Source of the DNA: Phycisphaerae bacterium
GTDB taxonomy: Bacteria > Planctomycetota > Phycisphaerae > UBA1845 > CAIVHJ01
Direction: 5' to 3'
NCBI GenBank assembly: GCA_022072405.1
Contig: JAJVHX010000001.1
Coordinates: forward strand, 248,001 to 312,000
Length of the DNA stretch: 64,000 nt
Below, piece by piece: positions 1 to 8,283 of the stretch (positions within the stretch are counted from its first letter, which is position 1; each line of letters begins with the position of its first letter). The notes below the pieces were generated by a model, which was not told the origin of the DNA, ran no database searches, and was given only the letters and a program-made list of their open reading frames with translations. Made by a program: the position numbers and the translations under genes.

Positions 1-2
1 CG

Positions 3-920
3 TTGAATGTGACCGTCGCGGTGACCGCTTCGGCGGAGCTCGCCCAACTGGTTTTCAATAACGGCGCTGCCACTCCGCTCGCTTCTGCGGTCAGCCTGGA
101 AATTGGCGGCGCGCAGGGCAGCGAAGTGCTTTCCTTCGCCTGCGGAACTTCGCTCTCACAGATTGTCAGCACCGTCAATCAATATTCGAGCAAGCTGGGA
201 GTCACCGCCGTACTCTCCGGAACATCAGCGGTGGTGTTTAACAGCACGGATTACGGCTCGGATGAGTTCGTCAGCATAACCACCATTACGGGAAATTTCA
301 TCACCGGTGCGGGAGTGGAATCGCGCGATGAGGGTGTCGATGCGGGTGTGCTGATCAATAATCAACAGGCCCAGGCTGATGGTCTGGAAGTGGATTTCCG
401 CAGTCTGTCATTAGATCTGGAATTAATACTCGATTCCACTTTCGCCCAGCAGACCAGTACCACCTCGACTTTTCATGTCATCGGCGGCGGGGCTCAGTTC
501 GCCATCAGCCCTTTTATCACCCCGGCTGGACAGATCGATCTGGGAATTCCGTCGGTACGGGCATCGCAACTGGGTGATCGGGTCAATGGATTTCTCTACA
601 GTCTGAAATCCGGTCAGGATAATGACCTGGCTTCCGGTAATTTCAGCACCGCCGAAGGGATCGTGGACCGGGCGATTGATCAGGTCGCGACGCTGCGTGG
701 CCGCCTCGGTGCTTTTGAGAAAAACATCGTCGATACCAATGTGAACAGTATGCAAATTGCGCTGGAAAATGTATCGGCGGCGTTATCGACGATCCGGGAT
801 GCAGACATGGCCGAGGAGATATCCAAGCTGACTGCAACACAGATTCTGGTGCAAAGTAACGTACAAACGCTCTCACTCGCCAATCAGATTCCCTCCAATA
901 TTCTGCAACTGCTCGGTTAA
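3..920 (+). CDS. fliC: Flagellin, C-terminal part (5' end outside window)
   Basis: Filament subunit of the flagellum, exported and polymerised outside the cell. The reading frame is open to the left edge, so the N-terminal D0/D1 helices lie before the window; the TTG near base 3 is not a real start. What remains is a long variable middle (roughly residues 1-200, Thr/Ser/Val rich) and then the conserved C-terminal D1/D0 helices: the segments ADMAEEISKLTATQIL and LANQIPSNILQLLG match the flagellin carboxy end very well. The middle carries a short stretch like the flagellin/hook IN motif (SLSQIVSTVNQ). It is followed by FliD and FliS on the same strand, the usual filament-cap-chaperone order. 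The family is certain; which flagellin paralogue it is cannot be told. Confidence 0.9.
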   Translation: MNVTVAVTASAELAQLVFNNGAATPLASAVSLEIGGAQGSEVLSFACGTSLSQIVSTVNQYSSKLGVTAVLSGTSAVVFNSTDYGSDEFVSITTITGNFITGAGVESRDEGVDAGVLINNQQAQADGLEVDFRSLSLDLELILDSTFAQQTSTTSTFHVIGGGAQFAISPFITPAGQIDLGIPSVRASQLGDRVNGFLYSLKSGQDNDLASGNFSTAEGIVDRAIDQVATLRGRLGAFEKNIVDTNVNSMQIALENVSAALSTIRDADMAEEISKLTATQILVQSNVQTLSLANQIPSNILQLLG

Positions 921-1152
921 GACGGCTGGGGTGGCAGTGATCACGTCGATAATATCGGACCAGCGCTCGCGCCAGATCTCATCCGGAATATTACACGGCG
1001 ACCATTCAGCCGCAAATTGCATCTGCCGATAACCATTGATGCACAACATTGTTAGGTGTCCCCGCCGGTTGGCGGGATGGTGCCCATGGGGACCAGGGTG
1101 CCGGTAGACTGAATCAGGATGAGGCTGTCTTACACTCAGGGATGAGGCGGAT

Positions 1153-4100
1153 ATGAGCGGCATTGTCAGCGGGGTCGGGCTATTTTCCGGGATCAACACG
1201 CAGGAATTAATCGATCAATTGATCGCGGCTGATTCCCAGCCGCTGGTCATGTTGCAGCAGCGTCTGGAAGCGATCACCACGCAGCGAACCGCTTTCGCCG
1301 GATTGACGGCCCAGTTGCTCGCTTTGAAAGGTGCCGCCAGTCAGTTTGATCAGCTTAGTTTTTTCCGAAAAACCAAAGCGCAAAGCAGCGATCCGACCAT
1401 TTTCACCGCCACCACCACGGATAATGCCAGCCTCGGTTCCTTCGCCTTTCGGGTGCAATCACTGGCTACCCGCCACCAGTTGATCTCCGCCGGTTTTGCC
1501 AACAAAGATCAGATTCCCGTGGGCAGCGGCACGATCGCGCTCGAAGTGGGCGAAGGCAAAATCAGCAAACCCAGTTATCTGGATGAGCTGAATGGCGGTA
1601 ATGGTGTCCGGCGGGGCATCATTGAGATTGAAGACCAGTCAGGCCAGACTGCCCAGATCGATCTGCGCAACTCCCTGACCCTGCAGGATGTGGTGACGGC
1701 GATCAACGCCGAATCGAAAATCGATGTTGAAGCCAGCGTCGTCGGTGACCAGATCCGACTGCAGGATGTGTCGGCGGCAACCACCGGCGGCGTGCTGGCG
1801 GTCAGTGATCTGGGCGGCGGCTTCATGGCGGCGGATCTGGGCATTGCCGATAGCGTGACCTATGTGTCCGGCGACGACGGCAGCCGTTTGCTGCTGGGCA
1901 GCGACATTAATAATGTCACCAGCCAGACCGGGATCGATCTACTAAATGACGGCAATGGGATTCGGCGTAATACGAACGGTGCGGACCTGGTTTTTGAAAT
2001 GCTGGTCAGCGGTGAGACCTTCAACGTGGAACTGAATGACAAGATGGATGTGACGACGGCGCTGGCCACGTTGAACAACGGCAATGGCGTACAACCGGGT
2101 GATTTCTCCATTCGTAGCAGCAGCGGTGTGGAATTTGATGTTGATCTGGCTGCATCGTATGACTTTGGTGATGGTTATGGACCCCGACCGGTGCGGTTGG
2201 TTTCCGATGTGGTGACAGTGATCAATCAGGCAGCCACCGCCGCCGGGGCGGACGTGGTCGCCTCGATCGATATCAACACCAATCAACTGGTGATTACCGA
2301 TAACACCAGCGGCAGCGACTCGCTGCAGGTAATTCCCGGCAGCGGTTCGACGGTGGCTGATCTGGGATTAAATGCCGAAGTGGAGGGAGGCGTACTGCGC
2401 GGTAATGAAGTTTACCACATCAGCAATCTGGGCGATGTGATACGGGCCATCAACTATGCAGCCGGAAATTATGATCTGGCTACCGGACTGACGCAGCACG
2501 TACAAGCGAGCGTCGCGGCGAACGGCAATGGAATTGAATTGCGCCGGATCGACGGTGGTGCAGCGGATGGCTTCAAAGTCAGCCGGGGATCATACGGCAG
2601 CATCGGCGATTCGCATGCCGCCGATGACCTGGGATTAATCGGCAGCGGTGCGACCGAAGCGGTCAGTACCGGGGACACGCTGCACGGTCAAAATTTCTGG
2701 GCGGGTTTGAACAGCGTACTGTTGCGTTCGCTCAATGGCGGGCAGGGGGTGACGCTGGGAACAGTGAACATTACCGCCAAAGACGGAACGGTAATCTCCG
2801 TTGATCTGGCCAATCCACCCAGCGGCGAACCGCCGCAATCGATTCATGATGTGATCCAGGCCATCAACGACGCTATCGAAGCATTGCCCGACGAAGTAGC
2901 GATACATGCGGAAATTAATGCGGTGGGCAATGGTCTGGCCATCGTGGATCAGACCGGCGGCAGCGGTTCGCTGAGCGTCAGCCATAGCGGTGCGGGACTG
3001 GGACTGAATGGCAGCACTAACGGCACGGTCCTGAACAGCGGCAATTTGCAATTGCAGTATATTTCCGAAAACACAAAGCTGGGCAGCCTGAATAATGGAG
3101 CAGGAGTCGGCCTGGGGCAATTCAATATCACGTCGCGCAACGGTACGACGCTGACGATTAACGTGACCGAAAATCAGAAAACGGTCGGAGATCTGCTGCG
3201 GATCATCAATATTCAGGGAGCGAGCAATCACATCGTGGCTGAGATCAATGCCACCGGTGACGGCATCGTGATTCGCGATGAGACGCCGACAGGAGAGATT
3301 ACGGGCGAGCTGGCGATTCAGGACGAAGAAGGCCAGGTGGCCAAGAAACTGCGCCTGCTGGGCGGTGCGCAGGTTGATCCGGATAACCCCGATCAGCAGA
3401 TAGTTGACGGCAGCTATGAATTTAAGATAACGGTAGCCGCAGATGATACGTTGAGTGATGTGGCTGACAAACTCAGCGCCGCCGGACTGGGTCTATCGGT
3501 TTCGATCATCAATGACGGTTCGTCGCTGAATCCGTTTCGATTATCAATCAGCTCCAGCCTGACCGGCACGCAGGGCGAGATGATGCTCGACTGGGGATCA
3601 ACCGGTCTGACCATGCAGACCCTCACCCAGCCGCAGGACGCGGTGCTCTTCTTCGGGTCAGAGGGCAGCAGCAATCCGATTGCGATCCGCAGCTCCAGCA
3701 ACTCAGTCGCCAACGTCGTACAGGGAGTGACCATCGACCTGCTGGGCACTTCCGAAGAGACTGTCGATTTGACTGTCAGCAAAGATATCGATGCCGTAGT
3801 CGAAGCCATGAAGGGTTTCGTCGAAGCTTATAACTCCGTGACCGGCCAGATTGATGATCTGACCTTCTTCAATGCGGAATCGCTGGAGAGCGGTCCGCTG
3901 CGCAGTGATCCGACTGTCCGAACCGTCGAGACACGGATCCGGAGCATGATCCAGAAAGTCATTGCCACCGGAGAGACGGAATTCAGCCGCTTCGCGACTA
4001 TGGGGATCACGATTGGAAATGGTGGGCAACTGGTGTTTGATGAAGCCCGGTTCCGCGAAGCCTTGGCGGAGAATCCCGAAGCCATCGAGGAATTCTTTAC

Positions 4101-4428
4101 GCTCTCGGAAACGACGGATGGCACTCAAATTGATTCTGATACCGGTGAACCGGTGCAGATTTTCCACGGCCTGGGAATGGGCTATCTGATCGATGACATT
4201 CTGGACGAATTAACCACCTCGGCCGACGGTCTGTTGGCCCGGAAGGATGACAGTCTGCAACGCCAGGAAGATCTGATCAATGATCGAGCGGAAAACATGC
4301 TCGATTTATTGGACGCCAAGCGGGCCCGACTGGAAAAGCAGTTTGCCGGGCTGGAAACCGCGTTAAGTTCCTTATCCAGCCAGCAATCGGCCCTGAGTGC
4401 CCTGTCGGCGAATTTGGGTATAACGTAA
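1153..4428 (+). CDS. fliD: Flagellar filament cap FliD (hook-associated protein 2), enlarged
   Basis: Caps the growing filament and helps flagellin fold into place. The N-terminus (MSGIVSGVGLFSGINTQELI) is the FliD_N signature; the C-terminal third, from about residue 850, is FliD_C (VEAMKGFVEAYNSVTGQID; later a coiled coil LEKQFAGLETALSSLSSQQS). At 1091 residues it is more than twice the usual size of about 450. The extra length is a chain of repeats, each beginning with LNxGxGV and running through an IDL strand, a DVIxxIN helix and a GxGLxIxDxT end. Five repeat heads are seen near residues 142, 262, 303, 523 and 643; they resemble the flagellin hook IN motif. Start ATG follows GATGAGGCGGAT. 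FliS is encoded 20-35 bases downstream. Confidence 0.93.
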   Translation: MSGIVSGVGLFSGINTQELIDQLIAADSQPLVMLQQRLEAITTQRTAFAGLTAQLLALKGAASQFDQLSFFRKTKAQSSDPTIFTATTTDNASLGSFAFRVQSLATRHQLISAGFANKDQIPVGSGTIALEVGEGKISKPSYLDELNGGNGVRRGIIEIEDQSGQTAQIDLRNSLTLQDVVTAINAESKIDVEASVVGDQIRLQDVSAATTGGVLAVSDLGGGFMAADLGIADSVTYVSGDDGSRLLLGSDINNVTSQTGIDLLNDGNGIRRNTNGADLVFEMLVSGETFNVELNDKMDVTTALATLNNGNGVQPGDFSIRSSSGVEFDVDLAASYDFGDGYGPRPVRLVSDVVTVINQAATAAGADVVASIDINTNQLVITDNTSGSDSLQVIPGSGSTVADLGLNAEVEGGVLRGNEVYHISNLGDVIRAINYAAGNYDLATGLTQHVQASVAANGNGIELRRIDGGAADGFKVSRGSYGSIGDSHAADDLGLIGSGATEAVSTGDTLHGQNFWAGLNSVLLRSLNGGQGVTLGTVNITAKDGTVISVDLANPPSGEPPQSIHDVIQAINDAIEALPDEVAIHAEINAVGNGLAIVDQTGGSGSLSVSHSGAGLGLNGSTNGTVLNSGNLQLQYISENTKLGSLNNGAGVGLGQFNITSRNGTTLTINVTENQKTVGDLLRIINIQGASNHIVAEINATGDGIVIRDETPTGEITGELAIQDEEGQVAKKLRLLGGAQVDPDNPDQQIVDGSYEFKITVAADDTLSDVADKLSAAGLGLSVSIINDGSSLNPFRLSISSSLTGTQGEMMLDWGSTGLTMQTLTQPQDAVLFFGSEGSSNPIAIRSSSNSVANVVQGVTIDLLGTSEETVDLTVSKDIDAVVEAMKGFVEAYNSVTGQIDDLTFFNAESLESGPLRSDPTVRTVETRIRSMIQKVIATGETEFSRFATMGITIGNGGQLVFDEARFREALAENPEAIEEFFTLSETTDGTQIDSDTGEPVQIFHGLGMGYLIDDILDELTTSADGLLARKDDSLQRQEDLINDRAENMLDLLDAKRARLEKQFAGLETALSSLSSQQSALSALSANLGIT

Positions 4429-4463
4429 TCCTCTAGTTCGAGTTAGGGTTGATTTGGGTCGAT

Positions 4464-4940
4464 ATGGATGACATGGCTGAGCCCCAGGTCAATCCTTATC
4501 TGCGCAATGCCGTTTTGACGGCTTCGCCGGAACAATTGCATCTCATGCTCTATGACGGCGCGATTCGTTTTACCACCCAGGCCCGCGACGCCATTGTACA
4601 GAAGCAAATCGAGCAGGCTTATAACCTGATCACCCGAACCCAGCGCATCATTAATGAAATGCAGAGTGGCTTGCGTCATGAAGTGGCCCCGGAGTTGTGC
4701 GCCCAACTGGCAGGGTTGTACGGTTTTGTCTTCGGCAAGCTGGTTGACGCCAATATCAATCACGATGTGCAGGCCCTGGACGACGCGCTTAAAGTATTGA
4801 AGCTGCAACGTGAAACCTGGGTGCTGGTGGTGGAAAAAGTGCAGCAAGCCCGGGCCGAAGGCCACCAGTCATCAGGGCCCGCGTCAACGCCAACCTCTAC
4901 CGCCCCATCAATCAGCAGTTCATTATGTATTGAGGGCTGA
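4464..4940 (+). CDS. fliS: Flagellar export chaperone FliS
   Basis: Binds the C-terminal helix of newly made flagellin in the cytoplasm and keeps it from polymerising before export. The sequence has the FliS core: NPYLRNAVLTASPEQLHLMLYDGAIRF at the start, then ITRTQRIINEMQSGL and GLYGFVFGKLVDANI, and the WVLVVEK helix. About 158 residues, slightly long because of a Ser/Pro/Thr tail after residue 135. I chose ATG 4464; an in-frame TTG at 4449 and ATG at 4473 are alternatives, and an AGGG lies at 4445-4448. It directly follows fliD and is probably co-transcribed with it. Confidence 0.92.
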   Translation: MDDMAEPQVNPYLRNAVLTASPEQLHLMLYDGAIRFTTQARDAIVQKQIEQAYNLITRTQRIINEMQSGLRHEVAPELCAQLAGLYGFVFGKLVDANINHDVQALDDALKVLKLQRETWVLVVEKVQQARAEGHQSSGPASTPTSTAPSISSSLCIEG

Positions 4941-5055
4941 TCAGGCTTCGAACGGGTGGTTATTCTGCACGATTTCGTCTCTATATTAATTCCGTCTAAA
5001 ATAGCGGGGACGATAGGTTAGCATATATCGCTGCATGGCTTCGGGAGTCGGCGGA

Positions 5056-5778
5056 ATGTGGTCTACACGGATCATTGTTTTTTGCGGATGGGGATTGATT
5101 GCAGCGGGACCGCAGCCCGGTCTTAATCCACCTCAGGAAACTCAACCCACCAGCAACGAGGTTGGGTTGGCGACCTGGGTGGAAGAACTTGCTCATCCGG
5201 AATATGCCGTTCGGCAGCAGGCCCAGGAGCAGTTGCGGGCTCTGCCTATAGCAGCTCTGCCTCACCTGCACGACATTTATCTTCAGCTATCCGATCTCGA
5301 AGTCCGCCTGCAGTTGGCGAGTATCGCCGAGGATATCGCCTGTCGCGAGGTAGTCATGCAGTCGGGCGGATTCATCGGTATTTCCTGGCAACCGGTGGAT
5401 GCGGTGGAAGACAGCCGCGTGCCCCGAGATCAATTCGGTGTGATCGTTCAGCGGGTCCTGCCCGGTTCGGCCGCTGAGCGGGCCGGCTTGGCGATTGGCG
5501 ATCTGCTACTGTCGATGGATGGTGAGAAACTGATGCTCGATCCGAAAGAACCGCGCGATTTTGCCCGTCAGATCGGTAGTGTACCTCCGGGTAAACGCAT
5601 CAAATTTGGGGTGATGCGCGGACATCGTTATTTTACAGTCCGCCTGATTGTCGGCCATCGCCCCTGGACCTATATCCGCAGCAATCCGCAGCTTTCTCCG
5701 GAAGCTCAACAGCAGGTTGACCACGCAGAAGAACTATTGCGGGAATGGCAAACCGAATCACAACCTTCCAGCTATTAA
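5056..5778 (+). CDS. Secreted PDZ-domain protein, function unknown
   Basis: About 240 residues. The start ATG 5056 has a well-placed GGGAG eight bases upstream; an earlier ATG at 5035 lacks one. The N-terminus WSTRIIVFCGWGLIAAG is hydrophobic and probably a signal peptide or membrane anchor. A short helical, HEAT-like stretch follows (EELAHPEYAVRQQAQEQLRAL, here split over residues 40-60), then a PDZ domain at about 105-205 (GFIGISW; VLPGSAAERAGLAIGDLLLS; carboxylate-binding loop GFIGI). No protease domain is present, so it is probably a binding or scaffolding protein in the envelope. It is monocistronic in appearance and converges with the LuxR-type gene. The domain is clear; the function is not known. 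Confidence 0.75.
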   Translation: MWSTRIIVFCGWGLIAAGPQPGLNPPQETQPTSNEVGLATWVEELAHPEYAVRQQAQEQLRALPIAALPHLHDIYLQLSDLEVRLQLASIAEDIACREVVMQSGGFIGISWQPVDAVEDSRVPRDQFGVIVQRVLPGSAAERAGLAIGDLLLSMDGEKLMLDPKEPRDFARQIGSVPPGKRIKFGVMRGHRYFTVRLIVGHRPWTYIRSNPQLSPEAQQQVDHAEELLREWQTESQPSSY

Positions 5779-5807
5779 TTCCATCGGTACCGCAACCGCA
5801 ACGCCGG

Positions 5808-6881
5808 TCAATGAACCGCGGATGCGGTCGTAAAGTCAGGATCAGCGGTGGTAGAGTGTCGTTGTGCCGCCATGAGCATAGAGGTTGAATTTGTGGGTGT
5901 ATTCAGTCGATCCAGAAACTGGGTGAATATCCGGGAGAGCAGCTCCACTCGAGATTTAACGGCGGATTTGGTGAAGATATTACGCAGGTGGGTGCGGACA
6001 GTGGCGGGAGCTATATTAAGTTGCATGGCCAGTTGATGGCTGGATCGGCCACGGCAAAGTTTCATGACCAGTTCGGCTTCATGCTGGGTCAGTGAGTATT
6101 TATGCAGTACCTGGGCCCACAGAAAATCCAGGGGGCGTTGAAATTCGATGGCCAGCAGATACCAACCGGCTGGCGGTGAGGGTCGCAGGCTGATATTTAC
6201 GGCGAGGGCGTGATAGCCGGGCAGCCGTAACGAGCCGGCGATCGGCGTGGTCAGCATATCGAGTGATGGTTGAAAATGGCTGTACCGGGTAATCAGTTGC
6301 GGTGCTTCCAGCAACTCATCAAGCGAACGCCCTTCCCAGTTGGTTTGCTGGCCAACTATTTCTAAAAGTCCTGGTGTTATTTGTCGGATAATGCCAGTAC
6401 GATCAACCAGAATGGCCAGTTGAGGTGTATTGGTAGTCGGGGGCGGCTCAACTGACTCGCTAACCTGTTTTTCCAATTCAATGAGCGTGACGGGTTTCAA
6501 TAGAAAATACATGAGGCTATGGTGTTCAAATTGCAACGTGCCGATGGTGACATGAAACCGGGAATAAGTTGAATTCGGACACAAAATACGAAGCGCATTT
6601 AATTGTATGGGGGTGTGGAGCATCTCCAACTGGTTCAGCTCGATATCCTGCAGTTTATGGCGGTCCTGGGGATGGAGAGCCTGGGCGATATCAACACCCA
6701 GCAGATTCGCTACCTCCGTATGCCATAGTGTTGTGGCTGCCCGGTTGACGTAGAAAATAGTACGGTTCGGTCGGCAGACCACAATCGGGACGGGCACTTC
6801 ATCCAACAGCAACATTGACCAGCGTTCAACAGAGGGAATATTCAAGCGGTTCTGGTTTCGAGGATTGGTAGCGACGCTCAT
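5808..6881 (-). CDS. PAS-PAS-LuxR transcriptional regulator
   Basis: Cytoplasmic regulator of about 357 residues. Two PAS-like sensor domains are visible near residues 20-95 (VPIVVCRPNRTIFYVNRAA) and 150-215 (LAILVDRTGIIRQITPGLL). The C-terminus, about 261-325, is a LuxR-type helix-turn-helix (LTQHEAELVMKLCRGRSS, then LAMQLNIAPATVRTHLRNIF with the TVRTHLRNIF recognition helix). No receiver domain or transmembrane segment is seen. I chose ATG 6881 because AGGAG lies nine bases upstream; a longer form would start at 6941. The ligand and targets are unknown. It faces a 0.8 kb AT-rich intergenic region before the small lipoprotein genes, so regulation of those genes is conceivable but not shown. 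Confidence 0.8.
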   Translation of the reverse strand: MSVATNPRNQNRLNIPSVERWSMLLLDEVPVPIVVCRPNRTIFYVNRAATTLWHTEVANLLGVDIAQALHPQDRHKLQDIELNQLEMLHTPIQLNALRILCPNSTYSRFHVTIGTLQFEHHSLMYFLLKPVTLIELEKQVSESVEPPPTTNTPQLAILVDRTGIIRQITPGLLEIVGQQTNWEGRSLDELLEAPQLITRYSHFQPSLDMLTTPIAGSLRLPGYHALAVNISLRPSPPAGWYLLAIEFQRPLDFLWAQVLHKYSLTQHEAELVMKLCRGRSSHQLAMQLNIAPATVRTHLRNIFTKSAVKSRVELLSRIFTQFLDRLNTPTNSTSMLMAAQRHSTTADPDFTTASAVH

Positions 6882-7692
6882 GCGCTGGCTCCTGATTAGT
6901 GCGGCTTTCTGCCGAAATCTATCGGAGTTGCTCAAAATCATCTATATGGATTGTGGCTATTCTTAGGCTATAGGGATTAGGATTCTGGTAGAGGACTGAA
7001 TCCGATGTCGAATATCAGAAGTGTATAAAGCAATTACAGGAAATAAATTGCAATCATCGGAACCCCTTTTGAATATGGGGAACAGCCATACGGTGACCTG
7101 CAGTTGTCATGGTATACTGTTATTAGGTGATCTGATCTAATCAATTATTAGCAGTTCGAATATAGGTGGTAATTTTTCATGTATTAACGACTTTTCGTAA
7201 GGGACAAAGATGATACGCAGTAATATAGCATAAGGATTTCATCACAGAATGTTGTCTGACAAAGCGATAAGGTCATTATTTAACTTACTGGCTTTACTAT
7301 TGCGCGCCGGAAATCCAAACAATTCCTAAACCCGCTAATGTTTTGAGCTTATGGCGCCCGATAGAGAATGCAAATGCACACAAATCGAATAAAAACAGAA
7401 TAATTGGTAAATTGTGCTTGCGTGACCGGGCAGCGGTCGTCATAATCTTGCGTTCATCAGAGGTTCACACTACAGGCATGGTAACCGACCAGGCAGATTG
7501 AAAGAAAGTGGATCAGCGAGTAACATATCTGCCATTATACAGGCCTGCGTGAAAGTCGGTTACATTCGAGGGCTATCAGAACAATCTGGCGTGGTCGTTA
7601 CTGATAATCCTTGTGACAGTTTCCAAAGCCATAGCGACTGAGTTCAACCTCAACCCGAGTTATTATCCGGATTCGAGGTAGAGGAGGTTGAA
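6882..7692. other. AT-rich intergenic region with long leader of the small-peptide genes
   Basis: No open frame longer than a few dozen codons with coding character is seen here. It is markedly more AT-rich than the neighbours. An extended -10-like element TGGTATACT is at 7110-7118, without a good -35 box at the usual distance. The end (7670-7692) is a purine-rich GAGGTAGAGGAGG ribosome-binding region for the first small gene. It could hold the divergent promoters of the PAS-LuxR gene and the small-peptide pair, or a non-coding RNA; I cannot distinguish these. Confidence 0.4.
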
Positions 7693-7857
7693 ATGTTACA
7701 AGGGATAGGCAAAAAACTTGTTCTTTTGCTTGGTATGGGATTGATGGTGCAGTTTGGCGGTTGTTTGTCGAGCGGTCTGGCGCGAGATGTAATTATTGAT
7801 CAGGCCCTTGATTTATTGACCGGAAACAATACTGTACTGGACTTGATTGCAATCTAG
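7693..7857 (+). CDS. Small lipoprotein-like peptide A (54 aa)
   Basis: Short gene starting with ATG after a strong GAGGAGG ribosome-binding site five bases upstream, ending in TAG. The product has a Lys-rich start (MLQGIGKK), a hydrophobic stretch LVLLLGMGLMVQFGG and then Cys, resembling a type II signal peptide with an imperfect lipobox (FGGC), followed by about 35 residues ending LTGNNTVLDLIAI. It is related to the peptide encoded at 7967: same start ML..KK, a Cys after the hydrophobic core, and a closing LTxNNxVxDL. Both are expected to be small envelope peptides. Function unknown; supported by the ribosome-binding site, conserved layout and paralogy. Confidence 0.6.
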   Translation: MLQGIGKKLVLLLGMGLMVQFGGCLSSGLARDVIIDQALDLLTGNNTVLDLIAI

Positions 7858-7862
7858 CTTTG

Positions 7863-7882
7863 GAAAGACTGTGTAGTCTTTC
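7863..7882 (+). other. Perfect hairpin between the two small genes
   Basis: GAAAGACT, loop GTGT, AGTCTTTC: an eight-base-pair stem just after the first small gene. No T-run follows, so it is not an obvious terminator; it may stabilise the first message or tune expression of the second gene. Confidence 0.45.
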
Positions 7883-7966
7883 AAATTGTAGTTGACCCAT
7901 TATCGACCGGTAATGGGTGATAAAGAGAGAAGTCAGGAATACTTCGTTTTACGAGGAGGCATGACA

Positions 7967-8149
7967 ATGCTGAAGTTCTGGAAGAAAGCTCGTTATGTTG
8001 TTTTGGGCGCGACGGTCATGGGCTGGTGGGGATGTGGTGGCGACGGCGGCGGCTGGTGGACCAACTGGCTGACCAGCGTTCCGACCTACCTGATTGGTGA
8101 ATTCCTCACCGACAACAACGGCGTGTTCGATCTGTTCACCGACAACTAA
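7967..8149 (+). CDS. Small lipoprotein-like peptide B (60 aa), paralogue of peptide A
   Basis: Starts at ATG 7967 with GAGGAGG at 7953-7959, a spacing like that of peptide A; the ATG at 7961 is too close to that site and a frame open from 7892 is unlikely to be used. The product begins MLKFWKKARYVVLGATVMG, then WWGC as an imperfect lipobox, a very Gly/Trp-rich segment (GGDGGGWWTNWL) and an end LTDNNGVFDLFTDN matching peptide A's LTGNNTVLDL. A signal peptide or single membrane anchor is likely. A strong terminator follows. Function unknown. Confidence 0.65.
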   Translation: MLKFWKKARYVVLGATVMGWWGCGGDGGGWWTNWLTSVPTYLIGEFLTDNNGVFDLFTDN

Positions 8150-8215
8150 TCGTCGCGAACAGCTTCCAACCTGTTGATTCAGCCTGACTGAATTAAGCAG
8201 ATGGAATGATTAGCC

Positions 8216-8258
8216 AAAAAAATGAGGCTCCGCTTATGGCGGGCGGCCTCATTTTTTT
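8216..8258 (+). terminator. Bidirectional rho-independent terminator
   Basis: AAAAAATGAGGC pairs with GCCTCATTTTTTT around a GC-rich inner stem. A-run on one side and T-run on the other allow it to end both the small-peptide operon and the convergent DegT aminotransferase gene. Confidence 0.88.
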
Positions 8259-8283
8259 ATTGGTTAAATAGAGAAATATGCAG

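Noticed and set aside
2635..3231. 198-codon minus-strand frame inside fliD
   Set aside because: Lies opposite the repeat region of FliD; composition is typical of an antisense shadow.
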